A stretch of DNA of 64,000 nt from Rubrobacteraceae bacterium. Lineage in GTDB: Bacteria > Actinomycetota > Rubrobacteria > Rubrobacterales > Rubrobacteraceae. This document shows, in pieces, positions 24,163 through 33,373 of this stretch. The number at the start of each line of letters is the position of its first letter. The stretch's first letter is position 1. A program made the position numbers and the translations under genes. The DNA lies in assembly GCA_023511405.1 (NCBI GenBank), contig JAIMBO010000003.1, forward strand, positions 1 to 64,000. Direction: 5' to 3'. Below the pieces are notes generated by a model. That model saw only the letters and a list, made by a program, of their open reading frames with translations. It was not told where the DNA came from and did not search any database.

Positions 24163-25397
24163 TCCAGCCTCACCCGCACGCTTCCCGCGTGGTTCTCGAA
24201 GCCTTCGAGCCGGGCGAGCCGCTCGACGTGCGGCCCGAGCGCGGCGAGCCCGCGGTTTTCGTAACGCATGTAGCTGGTGCGGGCGGTGAACTCGTGGGTC
24301 CCGAGCGGCGAGGCCCAGACGGCGGCCCCTCCGGTCGGCAGGGCGTGGGAAGGACCGGCGGCGTAGTCCGAGAGTGCGACCGGGCTCGCGTCGCCCACGG
24401 CCAATAGCCCGACCGCGTCGAGGCCGTGGGCGACCCTCTCGGCATCCGCGCAGATCACGTGCGCGTGTTCCGGGGCGTAGAGGTTGGTGAGCTCGACGGC
24501 CTGATCCAGGCCGCGCACCAGCACGAGCGTCACGTGCTCCGCCGGTTCGCCGGAGAGCAGGGGTAAGACCCCCTCGATGAGGTTACGTTCCGGGGTGAGC
24601 AGGATCGAGGAAGCCCCGGAGAGGTGTTCGGCCTGGGCCATCAGGTCCCGGGCGACGTGCTCCGGGCGGGCGGAGGAGTCCGCGATGACGATGAGCTCGC
24701 TCGGCCCCTGCGGGGCGTCGATCCCCACCACCCCGAAGACCTCCAGCTTGGCGGCGGTCACGTAGTCGTTGCCGGGGCCGACGATCTTGTCCACCTTCGG
24801 GATGCTCTCGGTGCCGAAGGCCATCGCGGCTATCGCCTGCGCGCCTCCGACGCGGTATATCTCGCGCAGACCGAGCATCCGGGCGACGGCGAGGACGTGC
24901 GGGCTCACCCGTCCGTCGGGGCCCGGTGGGGCGCACACGCAGACCTCCCGCACCCCGGCAACCTGCGCCGGGACGGCGCTCATCACCAGCGTGCTCGGGT
25001 AGGCCCCGTGGCCGCCGGGGACGTAGAGGCCGGCCCGCCGCAGCGGGCGGACGCGTTGGCCCACAACCGCTCCCTCCCGCCGCAGCTCCCAGCCCCGGTC
25101 GAGCTCCCGTTCGTGGAAAGCGCGCACGTTCTCGATCGCGACCCGGAAAGACTCCTCGATCTCCGGCGGTAGCCCGGCACCCGCCACTTCCTCCTCGGGC
25201 ACCCTCAGCGGATCCGGGCGCAGTCTGTCGAACCTCTCGGCGTACTCTAGGACCGCCGCATCCCCGCGATCTCGCACGTCCTCCACGATCCTGCGGGCCG
25301 CCTCGCGCACCTTCCCGGCGAGGAAGCCCCCGGGCCGGCGCAGCCGCGCGAGCAGCTCCTCCATATCGAGCGTGCGGGCGTCCAGCGTCTCAGCCAA
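24159..25397 (-). CDS. hisD: Histidinol dehydrogenase
   Basis: Two-step NAD-dependent oxidation of histidinol to histidine, Zn enzyme. 412 residues, near the usual 430. [38 protein letters not shown] and [13 protein letters not shown] are family signatures, including the Zn-binding Gln/His. Its start overlaps hisG by 8 bp and its stop overlaps the acetyltransferase by 4 bp. Confidence 0.95.
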   Translation of the reverse strand: MAETLDARTLDMEELLARLRRPGGFLAGKVREAARRIVEDVRDRGDAAVLEYAERFDRLRPDPLRVPEEEVAGAGLPPEIEESFRVAIENVRAFHERELDRGWELRREGAVVGQRVRPLRRAGLYVPGGHGAYPSTLVMSAVPAQVAGVREVCVCAPPGPDGRVSPHVLAVARMLGLREIYRVGGAQAIAAMAFGTESIPKVDKIVGPGNDYVTAAKLEVFGVVGIDAPQGPSELIVIADSSARPEHVARDLMAQAEHLSGASSILLTPERNLIEGVLPLLSGEPAEHVTLVLVRGLDQAVELTNLYAPEHAHVICADAERVAHGLDAVGLLAVGDASPVALSDYAAGPSHALPTGGAAVWASPLGTHEFTARTSYMRYENRGLAALGPHVERLARLEGFENHAGSVRVRLD

Positions 25398-26034
25398 GGA
25401 TGCTCCTCTCCATCCGCTCCGTCAGCGCCGCGACCTCCGCGTTGCGCAGCCGGTAGGAGCCGCGGTTCGCGATCAGGCGTGCCGTGGAGCGGGAGATCTC
25501 GTCCAGCACGACCAGGTTGTTCTCGCGCAGGGTGGTCCCGGTGGCGGTGAGGTCGACGATACCCTCGGCGAGCCCGACGAGCGGCGCGAGCTCTATCGAG
25601 CCGTGCAGCGCGATGATCTCGGCCTGCCGGCCCATCCCCTCGAAGTAGCGGCGGGCGGTCCTGGGGAACTTGGTCGCGACCCTTATCACCTCGGCGTGCG
25701 AGATCCTCTCCTGCACCCGCCCGGCGGTCTTTTCGGGTACCGCGAGGACCATCCGGCAGGCCCCGACCCCGAGGTCGGCGAGCTCGATGACGTTGGGCTC
25801 CTGCTCGTCGAGGACGTCCTTGCCGACGATCCCGACGTCCGCCGCCCCGTACTCGACGAAGACGGGGACGTCTGAGGGACGGCTCACGATGAAACGGACC
25901 CCCTCCCTCTCGTGCACGAGCCTGCGCCCGTTCTCGCGCAGTATCCCGGCCGGAAGCCCGGCCCCCTCGAGCACCCGCAGGGCATCCTCGAAGATCGCAC
26001 CCTTCGGTACCGCGACCCGCAGGGGCCCGCTCAC
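25390..26034 (-). CDS. hisG: ATP phosphoribosyltransferase, short form
   Basis: First enzyme of histidine synthesis. 214 residues: the short HisG form lacking the C-terminal ACT-like regulatory domain, which requires His[27 protein letters not shown] and the PRPP-binding region [14 protein letters not shown] are present. It overlaps hisZ by 4 bp and hisD by 8 bp, consistent with a HisG4-HisZ4 complex encoded together. Confidence 0.95.
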   Translation of the reverse strand: MSGPLRVAVPKGAIFEDALRVLEGAGLPAGILRENGRRLVHEREGVRFIVSRPSDVPVFVEYGAADVGIVGKDVLDEQEPNVIELADLGVGACRMVLAVPEKTAGRVQERISHAEVIRVATKFPRTARRYFEGMGRQAEIIALHGSIELAPLVGLAEGIVDLTATGTTLRENNLVVLDEISRSTARLIANRGSYRLRNAEVAALTERMERSILG

Positions 26035-27281
26035 GCCGAGACCCTCCCCGCTGCCTCCTCGGGCGAGAGCTCCTCGAACCCGCCGACACCCCGCTCCGAG
26101 ACTGGGGCGAGCTTCACCCTCTCCCCGGCGGGATATGCGAGCCAGGAGGCCTCGACCGTGCGAGCGTAACGGGCGGCTTTCTCGGGGGGATCTTCGTCAG
26201 CGAGCTGCAGCACGGCCACGCCGCGGGCGCGCAGGGTGCACGCGGCGGCCGTCGCCCCGGTCGAGGAGCCCACCAGGACGACGAGGGGATCGGGTTCCCT
26301 CTCCGGCAGGATGGAGAGCAGCCGCTCGAGCGAGATCGCGAACCCCGTCGCCGGCATCGGCGCGCCGAAGCGGGAGAGCAGCTCGTCGTAGCGTCCGCCG
26401 CTCGCGACGCTGAAGCCCAGGCGCGGGGAGTAGGCTTCGTAGACCACTCCCGTGTAGTATCCGAAGCGCCCGATGAGCCCGAGGTCGAGGATCACCGAAT
26501 CCAGGCACCCGTGGACCTCGAGGTGTGCGAGGATCTCGCGCAGGTTCTCCAGCGCGCCCTCGGCCTCCCCCAGGGCGTACTTCTGCGCCCTCTGTAGCAG
26601 CTCGCCGTCGGAGGCCGGCCCGACGAGGCGCGGTATCTCACGGGCTCCGGCCGCGGCTTCGTCCGGCAGGGACGCGGCGAGGGCGTCCACCCGCGCCAGG
26701 TCCTTGTCGGCGAGCGCGGAGAGGATCTCGGATGCGGCCTCGGGGGCGGCACGACGCAGCCACCCGGCGTAGAAGCCGCTCTGGCCGACGACGATCGCGA
26801 ACTCCCCCTCCCGACGCAGCCCCACCGAAGAGAGGACGTCGGCGAGCAGGGCTATCGCCCCGGCGTCCTCCGCCGCGCTCGAAGATCCGACGACCTCGAC
26901 CCCGGCCTGATGGAACTCCGCGCTCTGACCCCGCCCCACCCCGGTCCTGCGGTAGACGGGCAACACGTAGGAGAGCCTGTGCGGCGGCGGGCTGTTGCGC
27001 AGCCGCTGCGCGACGAGCCGGGCTATCGGGGAGGTCATCTCCGGGCGCAAGAGGAGCATCTGGTTGTCCGCATCGAAGAGCTTGAAGGAGGCATCACGCA
27101 GCCGGGGCTCCTCTATCACCTCGGAGTACTCGAGCGCCGGGGTGATGACCTCCCTGAAACCCCAGGCCGCGAAGCGCCCGCGTACCCTGCCCTCGAGCCC
27201 CACGAGATGCGTGGACTCCGGGGGCAGGACGTCGCGGGTGCCCGGCGTGGTGGCGAACCTGCTGCGTGCCCTGCGCTCCAT
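26031..27281 (-). CDS. hisZ: ATP phosphoribosyltransferase regulatory subunit
   Basis: HisRS-like paralogue without tRNA ligase activity that activates and confers feedback control on short HisG. 416 residues from ATG 27279-27281. Class II motif 2-like MLLLRPEMTSPIARLVA and AEFHQAGVEVVG are visible, but the length and divergence from motif 3 of true HisS, and tight coupling to short HisG, favour HisZ. Longer in-frame extension to 27800 overlaps the divergent carboxypeptidase and is rejected. A -10 box 10 nt upstream suggests a nearly leaderless transcript. Confidence 0.9.
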   Translation of the reverse strand: MERRARSRFATTPGTRDVLPPESTHLVGLEGRVRGRFAAWGFREVITPALEYSEVIEEPRLRDASFKLFDADNQMLLLRPEMTSPIARLVAQRLRNSPPPHRLSYVLPVYRRTGVGRGQSAEFHQAGVEVVGSSSAAEDAGAIALLADVLSSVGLRREGEFAIVVGQSGFYAGWLRRAAPEAASEILSALADKDLARVDALAASLPDEAAAGAREIPRLVGPASDGELLQRAQKYALGEAEGALENLREILAHLEVHGCLDSVILDLGLIGRFGYYTGVVYEAYSPRLGFSVASGGRYDELLSRFGAPMPATGFAISLERLLSILPEREPDPLVVLVGSSTGATAAACTLRARGVAVLQLADEDPPEKAARYARTVEASWLAYPAGERVKLAPVSERGVGGFEELSPEEAAGRVSA

Positions 27282-27291
27282 GAACGAGGCT

Positions 27292-27297
27292 ATCTTA
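27292..27297 (-). promoter_or_regulatory. -10 box of the hisZ-hisG-hisD operon
   Basis: TAAGAT on the minus strand, 10 nt before the hisZ ATG, in the 75-bp divergent gap with the carboxypeptidase gene. Confidence 0.45.
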
Positions 27298-27343
27298 ACC
27301 GATACGGCCACCGGCGTGCCCCGAATCCACCGGGCGGGTGAGG

Positions 27344-27349
27344 TAGCAT
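27344..27349 (+). promoter_or_regulatory. -10 box, probable leaderless start of the carboxypeptidase
   Basis: TAGCAT, 7 nt before ATG 27357; no ribosome site between. Confidence 0.5.
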
Positions 27350-27356
27350 TCTCCCC

Positions 27357-28844
27357 ATGAACGAGATATCCGATTCCCTCAAGCAGCGATTCGCCACGAT
27401 AGCCGACCTGGACGCCGCCTCGGCCGTCCTCTCCTGGGACCAGCAGACGCACATGCCGGAAGGCGGGCTCGCGGCGCGGGCGGAGCAGCTCTCCACCCTG
27501 AGCCGCATCTCGCACGATATGCTCGTCTCGGAGGAGACCGGGGCTCTGCTGGAGGAGACCGGCAACCCGGATCCCATCTCCGTGGAGGGTGCTTTCCTGC
27601 GGGTGGCCCGGAGGGAGTACGAACGGGCGGCGAGGCTCCCCTCGCGGCTGGTCGGGGAGCTCTCCCGTACCCGCTCGCTCGCGCAGGGGGCCTGGGAGAA
27701 GGCCCGGGCAAACTCGGACTGGGAGCTTTTCGCCCCGCACCTGGAGCGGATGGTCGCGCTGCAGCGGGAGGCGGCGGAGCACCTGGGCTACGAGGAGCAC
27801 CCCTACGACGCCCTACTCGACGCCTACGAGCCCGGGATGCGCAAGTCGCAGCTGGACGAGCTCTTCGCCCGGCTCAGGGAGGAGCTCGTCCCGACCGTGA
27901 AGAAGCTGCCGCGCGAGGCAACCGGCGAGGAGCCCTTCCGCGGGAGCTTCGACGAGGGAAAGCAGGAGGAGTTCAGCACCCGCGTCATAACGGACTTCGG
28001 CTACGACTGGAGCCGGGGCCGGCAGGACCGGGTGACGCACCCGTTCTGCACCTCGCTCGGCGGCCCAGCCGACGTGAGGATCACGACCCGCTTCGACCCC
28101 ACATGGTTCTCCTACCACTTCTTCGCCACGCTGCACGAGGCGGGCCACGCCCTCTACGAGCAGGGCGTCGACCCCGCCTACACCCGCACCCCGCTCGCGG
28201 GCGGCGCCTCCCTCGGGGTGCACGAGAGCCAGTCGAGGCTGTGGGAGAACATCGTGGGGCGCAGCAGGGAGTTCTGGAACCACTACCAACCGCTGTTCGG
28301 GAAGACCTTCCCGCAGGCCGCGGGGGCGAGCGCCGAGGATCTCTACCGGGCGGCGAACGTCGCCTACCCCTCCGAGATCCGCACCGAGGCCGACGAGCTC
28401 ACCTACAACCTGCACATCCTCATCCGTTACGAGATAGAGACAGCTCTCCTCGAGGGTGACCTGGAGGTCTCTGGGCTGCCCGGGGTCTGGAACGAGAAGA
28501 CGAAAAGCTACCTGGGCTTCACACCCCGAAGCGACGCCAGAGGCGTGCTGCAGGACGTCCACTGGGCGATGGGCCTCATCGGGTACTTCCCGACCTACAC
28601 TTTAGGTAACGTGCTCTCGGCTCAGATCTTCGAGGCGGCAGAGAGTGCACACCCCGAGATAAGGGAGCAGATCTCCGAGGGCCGCTTCGAGACGCTCCTC
28701 GGCTGGCTGAGGGAGAACATACACCGCCACGGCCGACGCTACGAGCCGCGGGAGCTCATCGAGCGCGCGACCGGACGCCCGATGGAGAGCGGCCCCTACG
28801 TCTCCTACCTGAAAAGGAAATACGGAGAGATCTACGATCTCTGA
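27357..28844 (+). CDS. Thermostable carboxypeptidase (M32, Taq type)
   Basis: Zinc metallocarboxypeptidase, 495 residues, normal M32 size. The catalytic HEAGH occupies residues 260-264, followed by the M32 motif HESQSRLWEN with the third ligand and WAMGLIGYFPTYTLGN. The N-terminal helix SWDQQTHMP is also characteristic. Cytosolic, cleaves C-terminal residues with broad specificity. Its promoter lies 7 nt upstream and suggests a leaderless mRNA. Convergent with the nickel transporter. Confidence 0.93.
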   Translation: MNEISDSLKQRFATIADLDAASAVLSWDQQTHMPEGGLAARAEQLSTLSRISHDMLVSEETGALLEETGNPDPISVEGAFLRVARREYERAARLPSRLVGELSRTRSLAQGAWEKARANSDWELFAPHLERMVALQREAAEHLGYEEHPYDALLDAYEPGMRKSQLDELFARLREELVPTVKKLPREATGEEPFRGSFDEGKQEEFSTRVITDFGYDWSRGRQDRVTHPFCTSLGGPADVRITTRFDPTWFSYHFFATLHEAGHALYEQGVDPAYTRTPLAGGASLGVHESQSRLWENIVGRSREFWNHYQPLFGKTFPQAAGASAEDLYRAANVAYPSEIRTEADELTYNLHILIRYEIETALLEGDLEVSGLPGVWNEKTKSYLGFTPRSDARGVLQDVHWAMGLIGYFPTYTLGNVLSAQIFEAAESAHPEIREQISEGRFETLLGWLRENIHRHGRRYEPRELIERATGRPMESGPYVSYLKRKYGEIYDL

Positions 28845-28862
28845 GTGGATGGGGCGCCGGGA

Positions 28863-29909
28863 TCAATCCTCCGCACCTTCCCGGGGGATCTCCCAGCGCT
28901 CCTCTATCCGGCCCAGCCTCCAGACCAGGTAGGAGACCGCCCAGGCACCGAGGAAGACCACGACGACCGCATACCCCAGATAGCCGAAGTCCAGCCGCTG
29001 CAGGCCTCCGAGAAAACCGCCGAGCTCCACCCGTGAAGTCGCGACCTGGAAGAGCTCCACGGTACCGATGAGGAGCGCCACCGCGACCGAGAGCCCGGTG
29101 ACGGTGAGGTTGTAGTAGACCTTGCGCACCGGGTTGGTGAAGGCCCACCCGTAGGCCTGGGCCATGAAGGCCCCGTCGGCTGTGTCCATCAGACACATCC
29201 CGGAGGCGAAGAGGACCGGCAGGGTCAAAATCGCTGCCACCGGCATCCCCTGCGTGGCGGCTCCGGCCGAGAGGGAGAGCAGAGCTATCTCGGAGGCGGT
29301 GTCGAACCCGAGCCCGAAGAGCAACCCGATGGGGTACATCTGGTAGCTGCTCCGGATGGAATCGAAGAGCCTGCCGAAGAAGCGGCTGGCGAGCCCCCTC
29401 CCGGCGAGCAGGCCCTCCAGTTCTTCCCGGTCGTACCTCCCCCGCCGCATCCCGCGGAAGACTTTCCAGATCCCGACCAGCACGATGAGGTTCAAAACCC
29501 CGATCAGGTACAGAAACCCACCCGAGACCGCGGTCCCTATCACCCCGCCGACGGCCCTGAGGGTGGGCAGATCCTTCTGTGCCTCACGGGTCGCCAGAGC
29601 GAGCGCGAGCGCCATGGCCGCGACCACGGTGGAGTGCCCTAAAGAGAAGAAGAACCCCACCCCTACCTGCTTCCTGCCTTCCTGCAGGAACTTCCTGGTG
29701 GTGTTGTCTATCGCGGCGATGTGGTCGGCGTCGAAAGCGTGCCTGAGGCCGAGCGTGTACGCGAGCACGCCGAGCCCGAGCATCTTCGGGTGCTGCGGAG
29801 CGACGACGAGAAACAAAAGCCCCCACCCCACGAGGTGCAAAAGCCCGGCCACCCCGAACACCCCCCCGAGCCGCAGCCGTACATCCCCGCCCCAGGAGAA
29901 GCTCCTCAA
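28863..29909 (-). CDS. Nickel/cobalt permease (NiCoT family)
   Basis: 348 residues from TTG 29907-29909, chosen because GGGGGAGGAGG lies just upstream and the TTGA overlaps the regulator's stop. The signature HAFDADHIAAIDN in the second span contains the essential metal-selecting His/Asp. About eight membrane spans; a second NiCoT motif, GLGFDTASEIALL, is also present. High-affinity Ni or Co uptake; the pairing with a Nur-like regulator favours nickel. Confidence 0.9.
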   Translation of the reverse strand: MRSFSWGGDVRLRLGGVFGVAGLLHLVGWGLLFLVVAPQHPKMLGLGVLAYTLGLRHAFDADHIAAIDNTTRKFLQEGRKQVGVGFFFSLGHSTVVAAMALALALATREAQKDLPTLRAVGGVIGTAVSGGFLYLIGVLNLIVLVGIWKVFRGMRRGRYDREELEGLLAGRGLASRFFGRLFDSIRSSYQMYPIGLLFGLGFDTASEIALLSLSAGAATQGMPVAAILTLPVLFASGMCLMDTADGAFMAQAYGWAFTNPVRKVYYNLTVTGLSVAVALLIGTVELFQVATSRVELGGFLGGLQRLDFGYLGYAVVVVFLGAWAVSYLVWRLGRIEERWEIPREGAED

Positions 29910-30334
29910 CCGGCCTCCTCCCCCGAGCATCGGGAGCACACCCCGACCGCGACCAGGTGCACCTCCTCCACCTCGAATCCTCCCGAGACCTCGCCGAGGA
30001 CCTCCACCAGCCGCCTCTCGGCCTCCCTCTCCGGGTGGAAGACACCCCCGCACTCCCTGCACACCAGATGCGGGTGCCTCTCCCCCCTCGCCTCGAAGAG
30101 ACGGGGTCCCTCCGGTGGACGGCTCTCCACCACGAGCCCGGCATCACACAGCGCATCGAGCGAGCGGTAGACCGTAGAGAGCTCGAGCCCCGGCAACGCC
30201 CCGGACACCTCCCTCCATACCTCCTCCGCCGTGAGGTGCCCGCCGGAGCCGGCCAGAACCTCCCAGATCCTGACCCGCTGCGGCGTGACCCTCAAACCCC
30301 GCTCGCGCAGCGTCTCGTCTATGTTCCCGGCCAT
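29906..30334 (-). CDS. Fur-family regulator, probably Nur (nickel-responsive)
   Basis: 142 residues from ATG 30332-30334. Winged helix LRVTPQRVRIWEVL and STVYRSLDALCDAGLV, His-rich regulatory region (HPHLVCRECGGVF), and two CxxC pairs (CREC, CSRC) for structural zinc. Coupling to a NiCoT permease by a 4-bp overlap and a Nur-box-like operator right before its start point to nickel sensing, with nickel-bound repressor shutting off uptake. Fur, Zur or Mur cannot be excluded from protein sequence alone. Confidence 0.82.
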   Translation of the reverse strand: MAGNIDETLRERGLRVTPQRVRIWEVLAGSGGHLTAEEVWREVSGALPGLELSTVYRSLDALCDAGLVVESRPPEGPRLFEARGERHPHLVCRECGGVFHPEREAERRLVEVLGEVSGGFEVEEVHLVAVGVCSRCSGEEAG

Positions 30335-30338
30335 TGTG

Positions 30339-30353
30339 TGCGAATTATTTGCA
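30339..30353 (-). promoter_or_regulatory. Nur-box-like operator over the regulator's promoter
   Basis: On minus the 15-mer TGCAA-ATAAT-TCGCA matches the TGCAA-N5-TTGCA pattern of actinobacterial Nur boxes with one change. It ends 4 nt before the ATG and overlaps the AT-rich -10 region, so binding would block both the regulator and the nickel permease: autoregulation. Confidence 0.6.
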
Positions 30354-30395
30354 GAAGCCTGGTCTTTGCGCAAGGGTCTTCGGTCGGGGAGGATT

Positions 30396-30401
30396 TAGAA
30401 T
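30396..30401 (+). promoter_or_regulatory. -10 box for aat
   Basis: TAGAAT, about 40 nt before the aat start. No clear -35 box. Confidence 0.4.
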
Positions 30402-30439
30402 TTTCGCGGGGTCAACGAGCGCGAGAGATCGGAGGCGGA

Positions 30440-31012
30440 TTGCGTCTGAGTCCGGAGCTGCTGGAGCTGGCCTACCGGCAGGGGGCCTTCCCGATGGCGG
30501 ACGAGTCCGGGGAGGTGCGCTTCTACCGCTGCGACCCGCGGGCGGTGCTGGAGTTCGGGGATCTGCACGTCTCGAAGTCGCTCGCGCGCGTGCTGCGCAA
30601 AGGGGTGTACGAGGTACGGGTGGACGAGGATTTCGAGGGTGTGATCCGGGGCTGCGCCGACCGGCCCGAGACCTGGATCGGCGAGGAGATCATAGAGGGC
30701 TTCCTGGGGCTCTACGAGCGGGGTCTGGCGCACAGCGTCGAGGCCTACCGGGAGGGCGAGCTCGTCGGGGGGCTCTACGGGGTCACGCTCGGCGGGGCGT
30801 TCATGGGCGAGTCGATGTTCAGCCGGATGCCGGACGCCTCGAAGGTCTGCCTGGTGCATCTGGTGGAGCGGCTCGAGGAGCGCGGGTACGTGCTGCTCGA
30901 CTGCCAGATCCAGAACGACCACCTCGCCCGCATGGGTGCCACCGAGATCCCGGAGGCCGAGTACATGAGGCGGCTCGAAGAAGCGCTCGGGCTCCGGAGG
31001 AGCTTCGTGTGA
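30440..31012 (+). CDS. aat: Leucyl/phenylalanyl-tRNA-protein transferase
   Basis: N-end rule transferase adding Leu or Phe to proteins with N-terminal Lys/Arg, marking them for ClpAP(S)/ClpCP. 190 residues from TTG 30440, preceded by GGAGGCGGA. YRQGAFPMADESGEVRFYRCDPR, TWIGEEIIEGF, GESMFSR and LLDCQIQNDHLARMGA are typical of the family. A long in-frame upstream extension is translation through the regulator region and is not credible. Confidence 0.92.
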   Translation: MRLSPELLELAYRQGAFPMADESGEVRFYRCDPRAVLEFGDLHVSKSLARVLRKGVYEVRVDEDFEGVIRGCADRPETWIGEEIIEGFLGLYERGLAHSVEAYREGELVGGLYGVTLGGAFMGESMFSRMPDASKVCLVHLVERLEERGYVLLDCQIQNDHLARMGATEIPEAEYMRRLEEALGLRRSFV

Positions 31013-31035
31013 GGCCGGCGTGGTAAGCTAGCCCC

Positions 31036-31917
31036 ATGGACGAGAGATATCTCAAGCTGGACCGGAGACCGGATCTGGAACGCCCCGTACTCGTGTGCGC
31101 CTTCACCGGCTGGAACGACGCGGCCGAGGCGGCGAGCGTCGCGGTCGCCACGCTCGGCAGCTCGTGGGGGGCGGAGCGCATCGGCCGCTTCGAGAGCGAG
31201 GAGTTCTTCGACTTCCAGGCCACCCGGCCGCAGATAAAGCTCATCGACGGCATAACGCGCGAGATAGAGTGGCCGGAGAACGTCCTGTGGGCCACGTCCC
31301 GCAGCGTCGAGGCCGCCGGCGGGCGCGGAGCGGTATTCCTTTCCGGTCCCGAGCCGAACCTGCGCTGGCGGACCTTCTCGCGCACGGTGGTGGAGCTCGC
31401 GCGAGAGCTCGGCGTCGAGATGGTCGTCACCCTCGGCGCGCTGCTCGCCGACGTCCCGCACTCGCGCCCGATCGCGGTGAACGCCAACTCCCAGGATCCC
31501 GCGCTGATAGAAGGGCTCGGCCTCAGCCCCTCACAATACGAGGGCCCCACGGGGATAACCGGCGTACTGCACCGGATGTGCGCCGACGCCGGGCTGCCCT
31601 CGGTGAGCTTCTGGGCCTCCGTGCCGCACTACCTGCCCGCGGTCCCCTCCGCCCCGGCGGCGCTCGCCCTCCTGGAGAGCTTCTCCGAGCTGCTCGGGGT
31701 CGAGGTGGAGGTCGGCAACCTGCGCAAATCCGCCGAAGAGTATCAGGAGCAGGTCTCCGCCGCCGTCGCACGCGATCCGGACCTCACCTCCTACGTCAGG
31801 ATGCTCGAGGAGCGCTACGACGCGCAGGGGCCCGGGGAGCCGAACATACCCTCGGGAGACGATCTCGCCCGGGAGCTCGAGGACTTCCTGCGCAACCAGC
31901 GCGGGGAGGACGGCTAG
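31036..31917 (+). CDS. PAC2 family protein
   Basis: 293 residues. PVLVCAFTGWNDAAEAA at 18-34 is the PAC2 family N-terminal strand; the C-terminal third (LRKSAEEYQEQVSAAVARDPD) is the usual helical tail. PAC2 proteins are proteasome-assembly-chaperone-like and frequent in Actinobacteria with proteasomes or Dop/Pup systems, but no such genes are here, so the role is open. -10-like TAAGCT 6 nt before the ATG suggests a leaderless start. Convergent with larE, 4-bp overlap. Confidence 0.85.
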   Translation: MDERYLKLDRRPDLERPVLVCAFTGWNDAAEAASVAVATLGSSWGAERIGRFESEEFFDFQATRPQIKLIDGITREIEWPENVLWATSRSVEAAGGRGAVFLSGPEPNLRWRTFSRTVVELARELGVEMVVTLGALLADVPHSRPIAVNANSQDPALIEGLGLSPSQYEGPTGITGVLHRMCADAGLPSVSFWASVPHYLPAVPSAPAALALLESFSELLGVEVEVGNLRKSAEEYQEQVSAAVARDPDLTSYVRMLEERYDAQGPGEPNIPSGDDLARELEDFLRNQRGEDG

Positions 31918-32771
31918 GAGAGGACGGGCAGGCTCCTCTTCTTCCTCTTCAGCCCTTCGTTGAGGCTGCCGGAGCGGTACCCGGAGAGATCGAGCGCGAC
32001 GTAGAGGAAGCCGGCCTCCTTGAGCTCCGTGGAGATCTCCCCGCGCATCGCGAAGGCCCGCTCCATCTCCTCCTCGCCAACCTCGAGGCGGGCGATCTCG
32101 CCGTGGTGGCGCACCCTCACCTGCCGGAAGCCCTCCCGGCGCAGGAACTCCTCCGCCCGGGCCACCTGGGCGAGCTTCTCGGGGGTTATCTCCTGCCCGT
32201 ACGGGAAGCGGCTCGAGAGGCAGGCGAGCGCGGGCTTGTCCCAGGTGGGGAGCCCGAGGTGACGCGCGAGCGCCCTCACCTCCTCCTTGCCCATCCCGGC
32301 TGCGGAGAGCGGGGAGAGGACCCCGAGCTCGCGGGCGGCCTTCCTTCCGGGCCGCCAGTCGCCCTCGTCGTCGGCGTTCGCGCCGTCCACGATGCAGCCG
32401 TAGCCGCGTTCCTCGGCGATCTTCTTCAGGTCGGTGTAGAGCGTGCTCTTGCAGAAGTAGCAGCGGTTGGTCGGGTTGCTCGCGTAGTTGGGGTCGTCGA
32501 GCTCGCGGGTGTTTATGATCACGTGCTCGACCCCGAGCGAGGCGACGAACCGCCTGGCCTCCTCGAGCTCCGAGGGCAGGTAGGTCTCGTTGTCCGAGGT
32601 GACCGCGAGCACCCGCTCCTTCGGGAGGACCCGCGCGGCGACCGCGAGCGCGAGCGAGGAGTCCACCCCGCCGGAGAACGCGACGAGCGCGCTCCCGTGG
32701 GGACGGACGATCCCTTCGAGCTGCTGCAGCCTGCGCTCGAGCTCCTGGGGAGAGAAGTCGTGGTCCGGCAC
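31914..32771 (-). CDS. larE: Sacrificial sulfur transferase for nickel-pincer cofactor
   Basis: LarE donates sulfur to pyridinium-dicarboxylate mononucleotide to build the nickel-pincer nucleotide of lactate racemase and relatives. 285 residues from GTG 32769-32771 (GGAGG 7 nt upstream). PP-loop SGGVDSS at 33-39, NPTNRCYFCK with a CxxC pair, and ACLSSRFPYG with a third Cys: the three-cysteine type that can hold a [4Fe-4S] cluster rather than sacrificing a single Cys. larB, larC and larA are not in the window; a nickel permease lies 2 kb away. Confidence 0.87.
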   Translation of the reverse strand: MPDHDFSPQELERRLQQLEGIVRPHGSALVAFSGGVDSSLALAVAARVLPKERVLAVTSDNETYLPSELEEARRFVASLGVEHVIINTRELDDPNYASNPTNRCYFCKSTLYTDLKKIAEERGYGCIVDGANADDEGDWRPGRKAARELGVLSPLSAAGMGKEEVRALARHLGLPTWDKPALACLSSRFPYGQEITPEKLAQVARAEEFLRREGFRQVRVRHHGEIARLEVGEEEMERAFAMRGEISTELKEAGFLYVALDLSGYRSGSLNEGLKRKKRSLPVLS

Positions 32772-32800
32772 CTGGCACCCTCCTTCCGTCCGGCCTACGG

Positions 32801-33373
32801 TCACTGTTTTACCGCACCACGTCCTGAGAGCCAGCGCACGACCTCCCCCGCGTGGGCGTCCGGCGGGAAGACCGGGTAGAAGACGTGCTCGACGCTGCCG
32901 TCGCGCACCACGAGGGTGAGACGCTTTATAAGGACCATCCCCTCCACCTCGAAGGTCGGGAGCCCGAGCGCGCGGCAGAAGCCCAGCCCCTCGTCGCTCA
33001 AAAGTTCGAACGGCAGGGCGAGCCTCTCCTTCGCCTCCTGCTGGTAGTCGGTGTCCTGGGTGCTCAGGCCGAAGACGCGGGCCCCGAGGGCCAGGATCTC
33101 ATCGTGGTGGTCGCGGAAACCGCAGGACTCCGGGGTGCAGCCGCGGGCGCCCGGGATACTGTCCCACCCCTCGGGCAGCGGCGCGCCGGGGCGTCCGGTC
33201 ATCGGGTAACAGTAGACGACGGTCGTTCCCGGGAGCGAGGAGAGATCGACCCTCTCCCCGGAGGTGGCCGGAAGGGCGAGGGACGGCACCCGCGCACCGG
33301 GGAGGTGGTCGCAGGCGCCGTCGTCTTCGGGGACGGGCAGGTCCTCCGGCAGATGCTCGTAGCCGCCCGCCAC
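32801..33373 (-). CDS. Peroxiredoxin (AhpC/TSA family)
   Basis: 190 residues, thiol peroxidase fold. VVYCYPMTGRPG and the active-site GCTPESCGFRDHH show a peroxidatic Cys followed by a second Cys 5 residues on, as in BCP/PrxQ-type enzymes. LPFELLSDEGLGFCRALGLP is the conserved downstream strand. GTG start directly after the fabF stop (0-1 nt), so co-translated with fabF. Reduces hydrogen peroxide or organic peroxides. Confidence 0.87.
   Translation of the reverse strand: MAGGYEHLPEDLPVPEDDGACDHLPGARVPSLALPATSGERVDLSSLPGTTVVYCYPMTGRPGAPLPEGWDSIPGARGCTPESCGFRDHHDEILALGARVFGLSTQDTDYQQEAKERLALPFELLSDEGLGFCRALGLPTFEVEGMVLIKRLTLVVRDGSVEHVFYPVFPPDAHAGEVVRWLSGRGAVKQ

Noticed and set aside
26031-27800. 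HisZ extended to 589 codons
   Set aside because: N-terminal extension runs antisense through the carboxypeptidase gene; ATG 27281 with a nearby -10 box fits.
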